Part shown: positions 34,224 to 42,484 of the stretch, in pieces | Layout: every line of letters starts with the position of its first letter | How positions within the stretch are numbered: position 1 is the first letter of the stretch | Origin: Paenibacillus borealis | Lineage (GTDB): Bacteria; Bacillota; Bacilli; Paenibacillales; Paenibacillaceae | Direction: 5' to 3' | NCBI RefSeq assembly: GCF_000758665.1 | Contig: NZ_CP009285.1 | Coordinates: forward strand, 1,116,001-1,180,000 | DNA length: 64,000 nucleotides | Notes under the pieces: model-generated | What the model saw: the letters and a program-made list of their open reading frames with translations, nothing else | Databases searched by the model: none | Told to the model about the DNA's origin: nothing | Made by a program: the position numbers and the translations under genes

Positions 34224-34964
34224 TTATAGGCCGAACGGGGAAATGCTGTTGAACAGTCCGTAGGCCGCTCCGGCCAATACCGACATTACCAGCTTGTAAA
34301 ATATATATCCGGTTGCAACATTTGCGGTGGCAATCAGGTACAGGGTATCGATTCCGCGGTTGGAGGTGTTTAGCGGATATTGGAACGCCACGGAGTTGAT
34401 GCTCACAAAGACGAACAGAAATGACAGAATAAGCAGGGTAACCGAGAAGGAATACAGGCTGAGGATCAGTGACAGGATAGCCAGAACCAGCAGCGCTACA
34501 GCAGGAACAAGCAGGGTGCCAAATCTGGCGATCAGCAGTTTGAGATCGAAGCTGACTTTCTCCAGCCGGAGTGCGGCATAAGTGGTCCCGCAGCCAACGG
34601 CAATTCCTGCAGCCGTTAATAGAAGCGGCTTCAGAAATCCGGGGCCTATGATTGGCGAGATATCCCATTTAATGAACCAGGTGAGAAAATAAAGTGCTGA
34701 CAGTATTGCCGTCAGTCCCATTGTAATCAGACTGTTCAACAATTGGGCGGCCTGGACCTCTTTCATGGTACTGTAAGGACGGGTTAGAGCACTCAAGAAA
34801 AATCCCCAGTACTGTTTACTAACCTGCTTAGCCTGCCTGACGCGTTCAGCCTGGAGCAGATTGTCCCATTGTCCGGATGTTCTGCGCTGGGGCTGCGTTT
34901 GCCCGTTATCTGAATTCGGCCCTCCAGGATTCGTAAAGGGCGCTCCGCCTTCCGGATTGTTCAT
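34224..34964 (-). CDS. Multi-pass membrane protein (Yip1-like), unknown function
   Basis: 246 residues. A hydrophilic, Asn/Gln/Pro-rich N-terminus (1-50) precedes five or six membrane helices (about 75-95, 110-130, 145-190 as two, and 205-235). The pattern resembles Yip1-domain proteins and the membrane halves of Firmicute zinc-ribbon proteins, but no zinc ribbon is present. AAGGAGG precedes ATG at 34964. The 5' leader contains the structured repeat element (35051-35220) in the same orientation, ending about 87 bp upstream of the start, as for the SGNH hydrolase gene. Confidence 0.7.
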   Translation of the reverse strand: MNNPEGGAPFTNPGGPNSDNGQTQPQRRTSGQWDNLLQAERVRQAKQVSKQYWGFFLSALTRPYSTMKEVQAAQLLNSLITMGLTAILSALYFLTWFIKWDISPIIGPGFLKPLLLTAAGIAVGCGTTYAALRLEKVSFDLKLLIARFGTLLVPAVALLVLAILSLILSLYSFSVTLLILSFLFVFVSINSVAFQYPLNTSNRGIDTLYLIATANVATGYIFYKLVMSVLAGAAYGLFNSISPFGL

Positions 34965-35050
34965 TGCTCATCCTCCTTAAGAAAAATATGGAAATCATAG
35001 CATTGGCTATAGTATAAGGGGGTTGCCATATAAATACTATGGTAAAGGCT

Positions 35051-35220
35051 TAATTGTTGTACGCAGTACAACTTAGCTGCCAAGATAATTAGGTGTTCGG
35101 ACAGATTGTTGTATGAAATACAAGAATTTATCCCGTAACACGGCTTGTTGGAAGTGGAATGCTGCCTTTTGTACAATAATTTCCGATTATAGCCGGGATT
35201 ATAATGAGAATGTTGTATTA
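35051..35220 (-). repeat. Structured intergenic element, copy B
   Basis: This 170-bp minus-strand element fills most of the gene-free gap 34965-35319 and aligns with 9986-10152. The best-conserved blocks are AATACAACATT, TGTACAAAAGGCAGCATTCC, TTCTTGTATTTCATACAACAATC and AAGTTGTACTGCGTACAACAA (cited separately, each under 24 bases and in part). Paired TACAAC/GTTGTA words again allow several hairpins. It starts right after a terminator and lies about 87 bp before the next start codon, exactly as copy A. Confidence 0.8.
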
Positions 35221-35230
35221 TGTGCAGGAT

Positions 35231-35276
35231 TTTAAAAAGCCTGTATTCCGCGGATAGAATGCGGTCTACAGGCTTT
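35231..35276 (-). terminator. Terminator of the 35320-35814 gene
   Basis: AAAGCCTGTA (35236-35245) pairs with TACAGGCTTT (35267-35276), with an inner CCGC/GCGG stem; on the minus strand the stem is followed by a T-rich tract. Confidence 0.8.
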
Positions 35277-35319
35277 GCGTTGATTGCACCTTACAGGAAG
35301 CTGGCGGGTAATCAGGAAG

Positions 35320-35814
35320 TTACTCCTGCTCCCGGACAAATCCCTCTTCCGCCAAGTACTCCTCAGCTTCTTCAACAGTTTCGAAGGCCATCTCCAGCTG
35401 GAGACCCGCGTACAGGTACCACAGATCTTCCTCAAATCTGAGACTCAGTGTATGGCCATCCTCATTCTTCCACAGGGATTCAGCGCCGGTCTGCGCTTTT
35501 TTCTTTCTTTTGGCCGGGGCAGGGGCGTCGGGGATGAACATGGACAATGACGCAATCGAAGCATCCACCAATTCCCGCAGCTCAGCTTCCGAATAATCTC
35601 TGATGTTCACCAGACCTTTGTCATCACTCTCATAGCCCCGCAGCAGGCCGGCATATACGAAGCCGTTGCCGTTCGGGTGGATATGGGAAGCAACGGTCTT
35701 CTTGTCGTGCCGGCTCTCCTCGAAGTGGTAGTTCACCCGCCCAAGCGAGACATTCCGCCGTTCCAGCTGGGGATAGGAATCAAGAATAGCTAATTTCTGT
35801 TCAAAAGTAAGCAT
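35320..35814 (-). CDS. Hypothetical protein, 164 residues
   Basis: A soluble protein starting MLTFEQKLAILDSYPQL. It has an N-terminal half with basic residues (HDKKTVASHIHPNGNG), a helical middle (SEAELRELVDASIASL), a Lys-rich hinge (PAKRKKKA) and a C-terminal piece (DLWYLYAGLQLEMAFETVEEA). I recognise no catalytic motif. It resembles uncharacterised proteins of Bacilli that look like two small alpha/beta domains joined by a charged linker. It stands alone, with a terminator downstream. Start by length and context; upstream sequence has only a GGAGG-like GCCTCC complement at 35819-35824. Confidence 0.65.
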   Translation of the reverse strand: MLTFEQKLAILDSYPQLERRNVSLGRVNYHFEESRHDKKTVASHIHPNGNGFVYAGLLRGYESDDKGLVNIRDYSEAELRELVDASIASLSMFIPDAPAPAKRKKKAQTGAESLWKNEDGHTLSLRFEEDLWYLYAGLQLEMAFETVEEAEEYLAEEGFVREQE

Positions 35815-35918
35815 ATGCAGCCTCCGGTTCGCATTTTCGTCAGTTGATTATACCATGCCCGCGGGCAGTGGACTATATAGCCAGCCGGAGATGCCCCGGT
35901 CCCTGGTCCTTAAGTGCC

Positions 35919-37334
35919 TCATGCTGCAAGCGGCAGCCGCAGCACGAAGGAGCAGCCCTGCGGCGGCGGGACGCTGGCAAGCTCAAGGCTGCCGCCCATG
36001 GCCTCGGCGAGCAGCTTGCTGAAGGTCAGGCCGAGCCCGAGTCCGCGCAGCACGCTCTGCTTGGCGGTGCTGCGGAAGAAGGCTTCGAAGATCAGCTCCC
36101 GGCTCTCCGGATGAATACCTGATCCGTTATCCGTAACTGTAATTTCGGCGCTGCCCTGCGGCGTGGCCACAAGCTCCAGCGTTAACTGAAGCTTGCGGCC
36201 CTGTGCCTTCGCCTGCACGCTGTTATTGAGCAGATTGACGATAATCTGCTGGATACGCAGCGGATCTCCCCGCAGGAACAGCCGGTTCTCCGGCAGGTGA
36301 AGGATGGGTTCGCAGACATCCTCGCCTTGGGTCAGCTTCCATTGATAGAGGATTTCCTCCAGCAGCGGGGCGGCCTCCAGCCTATCATGACGGACGGCGA
36401 CAATACCGGCGGTCAGTGCGTTATAGTCGAGCAGATCCGCGACCATGCGCTGCAGCCGCTCGGCTTCGAGTAAGGCGATATCAAGAAACTCCCCGGCCTC
36501 CTCCCCCTCGACCACACCCTCGCGGACGGCATGAAGCAGTCCTTTAATGGAGGTGACCGGGGTCTTCAGTTCATGGGACACTCCGGCCAGCATGACGGCC
36601 CGGGACTGCTCGAACTGCTGCAGCTTGCCCGCCATCTCCTGGAAGGATACCAGCAGTTCATGGATCTCCCGCTCTTTGGCTCCGGTCTCCAGGACGATGT
36701 TATACTGGCCGCCGCTGATCGTTGCAGCAGCGGCGGCGACCCGTTGAATCGGCTTGGCAAGCTTGATCGACAAGAGGTAGATCGTCAGCCAGCTTAAGAT
36801 GATCAGGAAGACAATGATGATCGAGAAGAAGGTGATCTCCTCCTGCGGGATATGGCGCAGAGAACGTTTGGACTGCAGGACGATTACTTGTCCAAGAGTT
36901 CCCTGATCTCCCTGGATCTGCGCAGCGGCGGCTTTGAATTCCGGGCTGCGTGAATCGGTCAGCGTATCATTCAGCTTATGCCGCATCTCTTCATCCGTCA
37001 GCGGAGGCTGGGAATACAGCAGCTCGCCCGCCGGCCCGGTAATGATGACGCACATTTCCATGGTTACCTTGAAGAACCGCTTGCGGTCCTCGACCAGCTT
37101 GTCGAGACTTGGGGTGATAGCGAGCTGTCCGTCTGTGCTGACGCTGCGGTCGGCGATCTCCTGGGCCAGCAGGCCGGTGGTCTGCATCCTGTTGTTCATC
37201 GCCTCCTGCTGGATCCACCAGAAGGTTACCAGCGCCGTCAGCAGCAGTCCGATACTGATAATCAGCAGGTAGCGGACGGTCCAGTAGGAGAGGATTGATG
37301 TGGGTTTCTTTGTTCTGTTATTCATGTTGTCCAT
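35919..37334 (-). CDS. OmpR-type sensor histidine kinase
   Basis: 471 residues: transmembrane helix near 20-40, an extracytoplasmic sensor (45-155), a second helix near 165-187, HAMP, then HisKA with the phospho-acceptor His in AGVSHELKTPVTSIKG and HATPase_c with the N-box VNLLNNSVQ and the DNGSGI and GLGLTFSKLL motifs. It overlaps the end of the response-regulator gene by 13 bp, so both are translated together. The signal is unknown; the layout matches envelope-stress kinases. The divergent YceI gene is a possible target. Confidence 0.93.
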   Translation of the reverse strand: MDNMNNRTKKPTSILSYWTVRYLLIISIGLLLTALVTFWWIQQEAMNNRMQTTGLLAQEIADRSVSTDGQLAITPSLDKLVEDRKRFFKVTMEMCVIITGPAGELLYSQPPLTDEEMRHKLNDTLTDSRSPEFKAAAAQIQGDQGTLGQVIVLQSKRSLRHIPQEEITFFSIIIVFLIILSWLTIYLLSIKLAKPIQRVAAAAATISGGQYNIVLETGAKEREIHELLVSFQEMAGKLQQFEQSRAVMLAGVSHELKTPVTSIKGLLHAVREGVVEGEEAGEFLDIALLEAERLQRMVADLLDYNALTAGIVAVRHDRLEAAPLLEEILYQWKLTQGEDVCEPILHLPENRLFLRGDPLRIQQIIVNLLNNSVQAKAQGRKLQLTLELVATPQGSAEITVTDNGSGIHPESRELIFEAFFRSTAKQSVLRGLGLGLTFSKLLAEAMGGSLELASVPPPQGCSFVLRLPLAA

Positions 37335-38002
37335 AATTGATAACCTGTTCCTCTCAGGGTACGGATCTCTCCTTCGCTGTCCGGCCAGTGTGAGAGCGCC
37401 TGGCGCAGTCTTTTGATGGAGAGATCAACGGCCCGGTCACTTCCTTCATAATCCATTTCCCACACATGCTCCAGCAACTGGTCCCGGGTGCAGATCTGAT
37501 TCGGGCGCTCCGCCAGGAACAGCAGCACCGACATGTCGCGCGGGCTAAGACTGACCTCGGCCCCGTTCAGAAACACGCTGCGGGCAGAGTAATCAATGAA
37601 CAGGCTGCCGAAATGGCGCTTGCGGCTGCCGTCGGACCACTGCGAAGGGCGCCGCAGTACCGCATTCACCCGTGCGACGACTTCCTCGGGAATGAAGGGC
37701 TTCGACATATAGTCATCAGCTCCGCCATCTAGTCCCGCGAGCCGGTCATTGATGCCGTCCCTGGCCGTGAGCATAATGACAGGACAGCTGCTTTTCTCGC
37801 GGATCAGTCCCAGCAGCTCGAAGCCGTCCATATTCGGCAGCATAATATCAAGCAGGATCAGTGAGGGCGGCGCCTCCTCGAAGGCTTCCAGGGCACTCCG
37901 GCCGTCGGCGGCACGGGTGACGTGGAAGCCCGCTTTTCGCAGATAAGCACTGAGTACCCGGGCAATCGCCTCTTCATCCTCAACAATCAGAATGGATTTC
38001 AT
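37322..38002 (-). CDS. OmpR/PhoB-type response regulator
   Basis: 226 residues. The receiver has the acidic pair Glu8/Asp9, phospho-acceptor Asp52 (LLDIMLP) and the MSKPF Lys; the C-terminal winged helix (about 130-225) has the LSPRDMSVLLFLAER and DRAVDLSIKRLRQAL segments of OmpR/PhoB proteins. It is the partner of the kinase encoded downstream. Divergent from the YceI-family gene at 38191 across a 188-bp spacer, where a binding site could lie, but I see no clear direct repeats there. Confidence 0.93.
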   Translation of the reverse strand: MKSILIVEDEEAIARVLSAYLRKAGFHVTRAADGRSALEAFEEAPPSLILLDIMLPNMDGFELLGLIREKSSCPVIMLTARDGINDRLAGLDGGADDYMSKPFIPEEVVARVNAVLRRPSQWSDGSRKRHFGSLFIDYSARSVFLNGAEVSLSPRDMSVLLFLAERPNQICTRDQLLEHVWEMDYEGSDRAVDLSIKRLRQALSHWPDSEGEIRTLRGTGYQLWTT

Positions 38003-38190
38003 CTATTCAGCCTCCTTCTCAGGCCCGGCGGGGAATAATTCTCCAGGGCAACGGCTATATGTTAGTTAAAATTACGACAATTCTACCATATTGCGGGCCG
38101 CTGTGCTTTGACTTCTTCCCGACATATTGCTTTGTTAGAATGGGAACCAAGCCTGATAGGGCATACAGAGAATTGGATGGAGGGAATAAG

Positions 38191-38907
38191 ATGAAGAAGA
38201 AAACAATCGCCTTAATCGCAGCCGTAGTCGTTATCGCAGGAGCTATCACAGCATTTATGTTACTTAACAATAGCCTGGGCAATAATGTTGAGATCGAATC
38301 TGTTATTCCTGCGCAGAATCAAGGGACCGAAACCCAGGAAGCGGGAACCGCTAATGCGGCAGCTGCTACCGGTGCTGCTGTTACGGCTGAGCAGCTGAAC
38401 GGTGCCTGGAGCATTGCGGATACGTCCAAGGTCTACTGGTCCGTGACAACTTCCAAAGAAACCGTTAACTTCGTAGACCCTTCCGTTACAGGAACCTGGA
38501 ATGTGAATCTGGAGGATGCCGGCTCGATGACGGGCGAGGGAACTGTGGCGATGAGTGCGCTGGATTCCGGCAACGGCCAGCGGGACGAGCATGTTAAGGG
38601 AGCGGATTTCCTGTCTGTAACAGAGTTCCCGGAGTCCACATTTAACGTGACTTCCTTCTCGGAGCTTCCGGCGGAATGGACGGAGGGCACCGCGGTGCCG
38701 GTAGAACTGCAAGGTACGCTGACGGTAAAAGGCATAGAGAAGGATGTTACGTTTGACTCGCAGGCTGTATACAGCGGAGGACAGCTTATGCTGTCGGGAA
38801 CAACCATGGTTACCTTTGAAGATTTCGGCATGAGCAATCCGCATTCGATCGTGCTGGATACCGAGAATAACCTTGAGGTGCGCCTGGAGCTTGTACTGAG
38901 TAAGTAA
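38191..38907 (+). CDS. Membrane-anchored YceI-family protein
   Basis: 238 residues. An N-terminal helix (about 5-25) anchors or exports the protein; after an Ala/Thr linker, residues 70-238 form the YceI lipocalin-like barrel (LNGAWSIADTSKVYWSV at the start, VTEFPESTFNVTSF in the middle, GTLTVKGIEKDVTF near 175). YceI proteins bind isoprenoid-type lipids in the periplasm or outside the membrane. GGAGGG precedes ATG at 38191, so the longer in-frame extension is rejected. Next to a two-component system and closed by a terminator. Confidence 0.88.
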   Translation: MKKKTIALIAAVVVIAGAITAFMLLNNSLGNNVEIESVIPAQNQGTETQEAGTANAAAATGAAVTAEQLNGAWSIADTSKVYWSVTTSKETVNFVDPSVTGTWNVNLEDAGSMTGEGTVAMSALDSGNGQRDEHVKGADFLSVTEFPESTFNVTSFSELPAEWTEGTAVPVELQGTLTVKGIEKDVTFDSQAVYSGGQLMLSGTTMVTFEDFGMSNPHSIVLDTENNLEVRLELVLSK

Positions 38908-38930
38908 TATAGGAATAGATTGTTTATAAG

Positions 38931-38977
38931 AAACTCTCCCCGTCACTGCGGATTCGCGGCTGGCGGGGGGAGTTTTT
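38931..38977 (+). terminator. Terminator after the YceI gene
   Basis: AAACTCTCCCC pairs with GGGGGGAGTTT and is followed by a T-run and GG, with 23 bases between the arms. Confidence 0.82.
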
Positions 38978-39067
38978 GGTTCGAGTATAAATTTATATGC
39001 TAAATAGCTTGAGCTTGAAAATATACAATGAGGGTGGAGTGGCGGAAGAGAAGTTTGAACTGTAGGA

Positions 39068-39138
39068 GCGGTAGCGTCCGCCTTTAGGTTTGTATTTCTA
39101 CTGCGAACAGCAGTTTAAATCAGGAAATGCAAACCTAA
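39068..39138. repeat. Compound inverted-repeat element
   Basis: TTAGGTTTGTATTTC (39084-39098) pairs with GAAATGCAAACCTAA (39124-39138, one G-U). Inside it ACTGC (39100-39104) pairs with GCAGT (39110-39114), giving a cruciform-like shape; a GCGG/CCGC pair lies just upstream. It is part of the 773-bp gap 38908-39680, where I find no gene. Confidence 0.7.
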
Positions 39139-39157
39139 CCCCCACAGTGGAATTTTC

Positions 39158-39371
39158 CCGGTTCAATCTATATCGTGCCTTTATATAGAATGAACCGGAC
39201 TGAGAAGCCGTTATTTCCTTCAAAAACCTCTTTATGGAGCTTAAGCGGACTGAGAATCACTTATCTTGTTTATTTATCCCCGATAGGGGGTGTGAACCAT
39301 CCATTAACGGATTCTGAGTCCGTTTGGCCGGCAAATACATCTGATTTGTTAAAATAGAGGATTCTCAGTCC
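39158..39371. repeat. 16-bp inverted repeat plus four GGACTGAGAATC words
   Basis: CCGGTTCA-ATCTATAT (39158-39173) pairs with ATATAGAA-TGAACCGG (39183-39198) with one mismatch around a 9-base loop. The word GGACTGAGAA(TC) then occurs at 39197-39206 and 39247-39258 and, inverted, at 39310-39321 (one mismatch) and 39360-39371 (exact). The rest of the gap, 39372-39680, shows nothing but the ribosome binding site of the next gene. Confidence 0.65.
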
Positions 39372-39680
39372 TATTCACCGGCGGATGATTTGATTTGTTG
39401 AACATTTGATGGTGTACTAGAGGAGGGGCCTCTACGCCCTGTTGCGGGTTCTGAACAAACTTTTCACCTTCCATTTCGAAGGCGGAACTGTCCGGCTGAA
39501 TAAAGGAAAATTGGCGTAACTACTGAGATAATAATGCTTCTGATGATGCTTCACTTCTGAAGTATGAGTTAGCTTCAATGGAGTATGGTTGGTGGTTGTA
39601 TGGTTTGCGGTTGGATTCAGCTGGCTTCTAGTACATAGATAGGTCTATAAATTTAATACATTCCATAGGAGGTAATAAAG

Positions 39681-40019
39681 TTGGCTGATTATCCGAAACT
39701 GGTGCGTGACGGAATACCGGCGCTGATTGCGGCGAGCGGGCAAACCTGCAGGACAAGAATCATGGACGAGGAAGAATACATACGGTCGCTGCGTGCGAAG
39801 CTGCATGAGGAGCTGGCGGAATATTTACGGGAGGACAATGACGGACAGGCGCTGGAGGAGCTGGCGGATCTGCTGGAAGTAATCCGGGCCTTGGCGGTAA
39901 CCCATGGCGGGGACAGCAGTATTCTGGAACAGATCCGTGCTGACAAAGCGGAGCGCCGCGGCGGATTCAAGGACCGGGTTCTGCTGCTGCAGGTGGAGAG
40001 CGGAGGGTTACAGTATTGA
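39681..40019 (+). CDS. MazG-like nucleoside triphosphate pyrophosphohydrolase
   Basis: 112 residues starting from TTG at 39681 with AGGAGG upstream. The pattern YPKLVRDGIPALI at the start, then RAKLHEELAEYL and LEELADLLEVIRALA, is that of the small all-alpha NTP pyrophosphohydrolase family (phosphoribosyl-ATP pyrophosphohydrolase-like, COG4997), with the EExxE...ExxD metal-binding residues on helices. It would hydrolyse a nucleotide triphosphate in the cytosol, perhaps as house-cleaning. The downstream oxidoreductase gene begins 96 bp later and may belong to the same transcript. Confidence 0.82.
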   Translation: MADYPKLVRDGIPALIAASGQTCRTRIMDEEEYIRSLRAKLHEELAEYLREDNDGQALEELADLLEVIRALAVTHGGDSSILEQIRADKAERRGGFKDRVLLLQVESGGLQY

Positions 40020-40115
40020 CCCATGGGATGGCGGGAAGCGGGCATCATGTACACACCAGGCACATTTTGATAGAATCATAGGGACTAAGTTTCATTTAAG
40101 AGGAGGATTTAATTA

Positions 40116-41114
40116 ATGACAGAAGATAACGCTTACACGATAAAATGGGGCATTCTCAGCACAGGCTGGATCGCCCATCAGTTTGCTACAGATTTGGCCC
40201 ATGCCAGCAATGGTGTGGCTTATGCGGTTGGATCGCGCACGCAGGAAAGTGCAGATGAGTTTGCCCGAAATCACGGCATCCCCGTGGCATATGCCACCTA
40301 CGAGGAATTGGTCAGCGATCCTGAAGTGGATGCGATTTATATTGGAACGCCGCATCCGTTCCACAAAGAGAATGCGCTGCTCGCCTTGCGTGCCGGCAAA
40401 GCCGTCCTCTGTGAGAAGCCTTTTACCGTGAACAGTGCGGAGCTGGAGGAAATCGTGGCGTATGCCCGCCAGCAGAAGCTATTCCTGATGGAAGCGATGT
40501 GGAGCCGTTATATTCCGGCTAACGCCAAGGTTAGAGAATGGCTCGCAGCGGAGCGTATCGGCGAAGTTCGGCTGGTCAAAGCGGATCTTGGTTTCCGCGC
40601 GGACTGGAATCCGGAGGGACGTCTGCTGAACCCGGCCCTTGGCGGCGGAGCCCTGCTGGATGTCGGCATCTATCCCATCTCCTTCGCGTCGATGGTGTTC
40701 GGACCTCATCCGGAGGCCGTATCCAGCACCGTACATATCGGCGAGACAGGCGTGGACGAGCACTTCTCCTTGCTGCTGTCTTATGGGGATGGCAAGTCGG
40801 CTTCCCTGAACGGCGGAATTCGCCTGAAGCTGCATGAAGAAGCCTATGTCTATGGAACTGAAGGCTATATCGTGGTCAAAGGCACGCTGGTAAATCCGAA
40901 ATCGGCTGAGCTGTATGTCGGCGGTGAGCTGGTGGAGACCTTTGAGGATGACCGTACTTCGATCGGGTATTCTTTTGAAGCTGAGGAAGTGGGACGCTGT
41001 CTGCAGGCAGGACTGACGGAAAGTCCCGTGATGACGCTGGATGAGTCCGTTGCAATTCTTAAGCTGCTGGACGGCGTGCGTGAACAATGGGGGCTTAAAT
41101 ATCCCGGTGAATAA
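40116..41114 (+). CDS. Gfo/Idh/MocA-family oxidoreductase
   Basis: 332 residues. The N-terminal Rossmann domain starts KWGILSTGWIAHQFA and includes the YIGTPHPFHKENALLAL and CEKPF motifs that define the family; the C-terminal alpha/beta domain (about 130-330) carries GGGALLDVGIYP. Such enzymes use NAD(P) on sugars, inositols or related ketones; this resembles the trans-dihydrodiol dehydrogenase-like branch. AGGAGG precedes ATG at 40116. The stop codon overlaps a downstream GTG start by 8 bp, tying it to the membrane protein and the ADP-ribosylglycohydrolase that follow. Confidence 0.9.
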   Translation: MTEDNAYTIKWGILSTGWIAHQFATDLAHASNGVAYAVGSRTQESADEFARNHGIPVAYATYEELVSDPEVDAIYIGTPHPFHKENALLALRAGKAVLCEKPFTVNSAELEEIVAYARQQKLFLMEAMWSRYIPANAKVREWLAAERIGEVRLVKADLGFRADWNPEGRLLNPALGGGALLDVGIYPISFASMVFGPHPEAVSSTVHIGETGVDEHFSLLLSYGDGKSASLNGGIRLKLHEEAYVYGTEGYIVVKGTLVNPKSAELYVGGELVETFEDDRTSIGYSFEAEEVGRCLQAGLTESPVMTLDESVAILKLLDGVREQWGLKYPGE

Positions 41115-41481
41115 ACTGAACCTGACGCCATTATCCCGCAAGCTTTTGCTTCACACTGTAATCTATCTTGTGTTGTTTCTGGTGATTCCGTATTTTCAAA
41201 GCGGCGGTTCCGGGGTAATGGAGGATTTCGGCACCTGGCTGCTGCTGCTGGTTCTGGTGAATCCCGCTGCCGTGCTGATTCTTGCCGCCGATTCTGGACT
41301 TAAGCTGGGTTTTAACCTGCTGGTTTGCCTGCTGCCGTTGCCGCTGTTCGTATTATCCATCTACGTGTTGTTTGACGGAAGCGGTGCATTGTTCTATGGC
41401 ATCATGTACTCCGTCATCGCTCTGATCAGTAATGGCATAGCTGCAAGCGTAAGAAGGAGGAAAAAGGGGGAAACCAAATGA
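41107..41481 (+). CDS. Small membrane protein of unknown function, coupled between two enzymes
   Basis: 124 residues from GTG at 41107, inside the end of the oxidoreductase gene (8-bp overlap), with GGGGG 11 bases upstream. It has four hydrophobic helices (about 14-32, 42-60, 66-86 and 92-114) and a very basic C-terminus (RRRKKG). No family recognised. Its last codons overlap the ADP-ribosylglycohydrolase start (ATGA), so all three are likely made together. The frame extends further upstream within the oxidoreductase gene, which is not considered coding for this protein. Confidence 0.7.
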   Translation: MNKLNLTPLSRKLLLHTVIYLVLFLVIPYFQSGGSGVMEDFGTWLLLLVLVNPAAVLILAADSGLKLGFNLLVCLLPLPLFVLSIYVLFDGSGALFYGIMYSVIALISNGIAASVRRRKKGETK

Positions 41482-42401
41482 CATTGAATGCTGACCGCTA
41501 TCAGGGCTGCCTGCAGGGTCTGGCCGCTGGAGATGCGCTGGGAACGACCGCTGAGTTCAAGGCTCCCGGAACCTTTGAGCCGCTTACGGATATTGTCGGC
41601 GGCGGGGTATTTGCCCTCCAGCCGGGACAATGGACGGATGACACCTCGATGGCGCTCTGCCTCGCGGAGAGTCTGCTTACGGTGCAGGCATTTGATCCTG
41701 TGGATCAGCTGCAGCGTTATGTGAAGTGGTACCGCGAAGGAGATCTCAGCAGTACAGGCGAATGTTTCGATATCGGCAATGCGACACGAGCGGCGCTGCA
41801 TCAATTCGAAGCCGGCGGCGAAGGGTTCAGCGGCTCCGAAGATCCTCATTCTGCCGGGAACGGCTCCATTATGCGGCTTGCGCCGGTGGTCATGTACTAC
41901 GCAGAGAATCCTGCAGAAGCTATCCGCTATGCGGCCCTCAGTTCAAGAACGACCCATGGCGCAGCGGAATGTCTGGATGCCTGCCGTCTGCTGGCGGCGT
42001 ACATCCTTGCCGGGCTGCACGGCTGGAGTAAGCAGGATATGCTGGCCCCGGAAGCTTACCGTGAATGGCTGAATGAAGACAGCCTGACGCCGCATATGCT
42101 GAATATTAAGTACGGCTCCTACCGGATCAAGGAGCCTCCTGATATTCAAGGTTCAGGGTATGTGGTGGAGTCGCTGGAAGCGGCACTGTGGGCTTTTCAC
42201 AAATCCTCCAGCTTTGCAGAAGGCGCGCTGCTCGCCGTTAATCTGGGCAATGATGCTGACACCACAGGGGCAGTCTACGGACAGATCGCCGGAGCTTACT
42301 ACGGGCTGGGCGGCATCCCGGCAGAATGGCAGAGCAAGCTGGCCATGCGTGAGCTGATCAGTGACTACGCCGGCCGGTTGTTTACAGAACGGGTGAAATA
42401 G
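41478..42401 (+). CDS. ADP-ribosylglycohydrolase (DraG/ARH family)
   Basis: 307 residues. The metal-binding signatures are clear: DALG near residue 17, QWTDDTSMALCLAESL near 52-67 (the acidic TDDT motif), NGSIMRLAPV near 128, and C-terminal NLGNDADTTGAVYGQIAGA near 251-269 with the paired Asp residues that hold two Mg ions. The family cleaves ADP-ribose from proteins, nucleic acids or nucleotides. It overlaps the upstream membrane-protein gene by 4 bp and has a long GGAGG-rich site. Why an ARH enzyme is coupled to a dehydrogenase and a small membrane protein is unclear. Confidence 0.92.
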   Translation: MTLNADRYQGCLQGLAAGDALGTTAEFKAPGTFEPLTDIVGGGVFALQPGQWTDDTSMALCLAESLLTVQAFDPVDQLQRYVKWYREGDLSSTGECFDIGNATRAALHQFEAGGEGFSGSEDPHSAGNGSIMRLAPVVMYYAENPAEAIRYAALSSRTTHGAAECLDACRLLAAYILAGLHGWSKQDMLAPEAYREWLNEDSLTPHMLNIKYGSYRIKEPPDIQGSGYVVESLEAALWAFHKSSSFAEGALLAVNLGNDADTTGAVYGQIAGAYYGLGGIPAEWQSKLAMRELISDYAGRLFTERVK

Positions 42402-42423
42402 AATGGTATAGGCTGTAAAAGGC

Positions 42424-42460
42424 AGGCTGAGCGCATCTATAACGGGCACTCAGCCTTTTT
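42424..42460 (+). terminator. Terminator after the ADP-ribosylglycohydrolase gene
   Basis: AGGCTGAG (42424-42431) pairs with CTCAGCCT (42449-42456) and is followed by T5. Confidence 0.85.
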
Positions 42461-42484
42461 AATTACGGAAAGGGGAGAATGGGT

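Noticed and set aside
39175..39357. A 60-codon plus-strand ORF in the gene-free stretch
   Set aside because: It begins inside a large inverted repeat, covers the repeated GGACTGAGAATC words and has no ribosome binding site.
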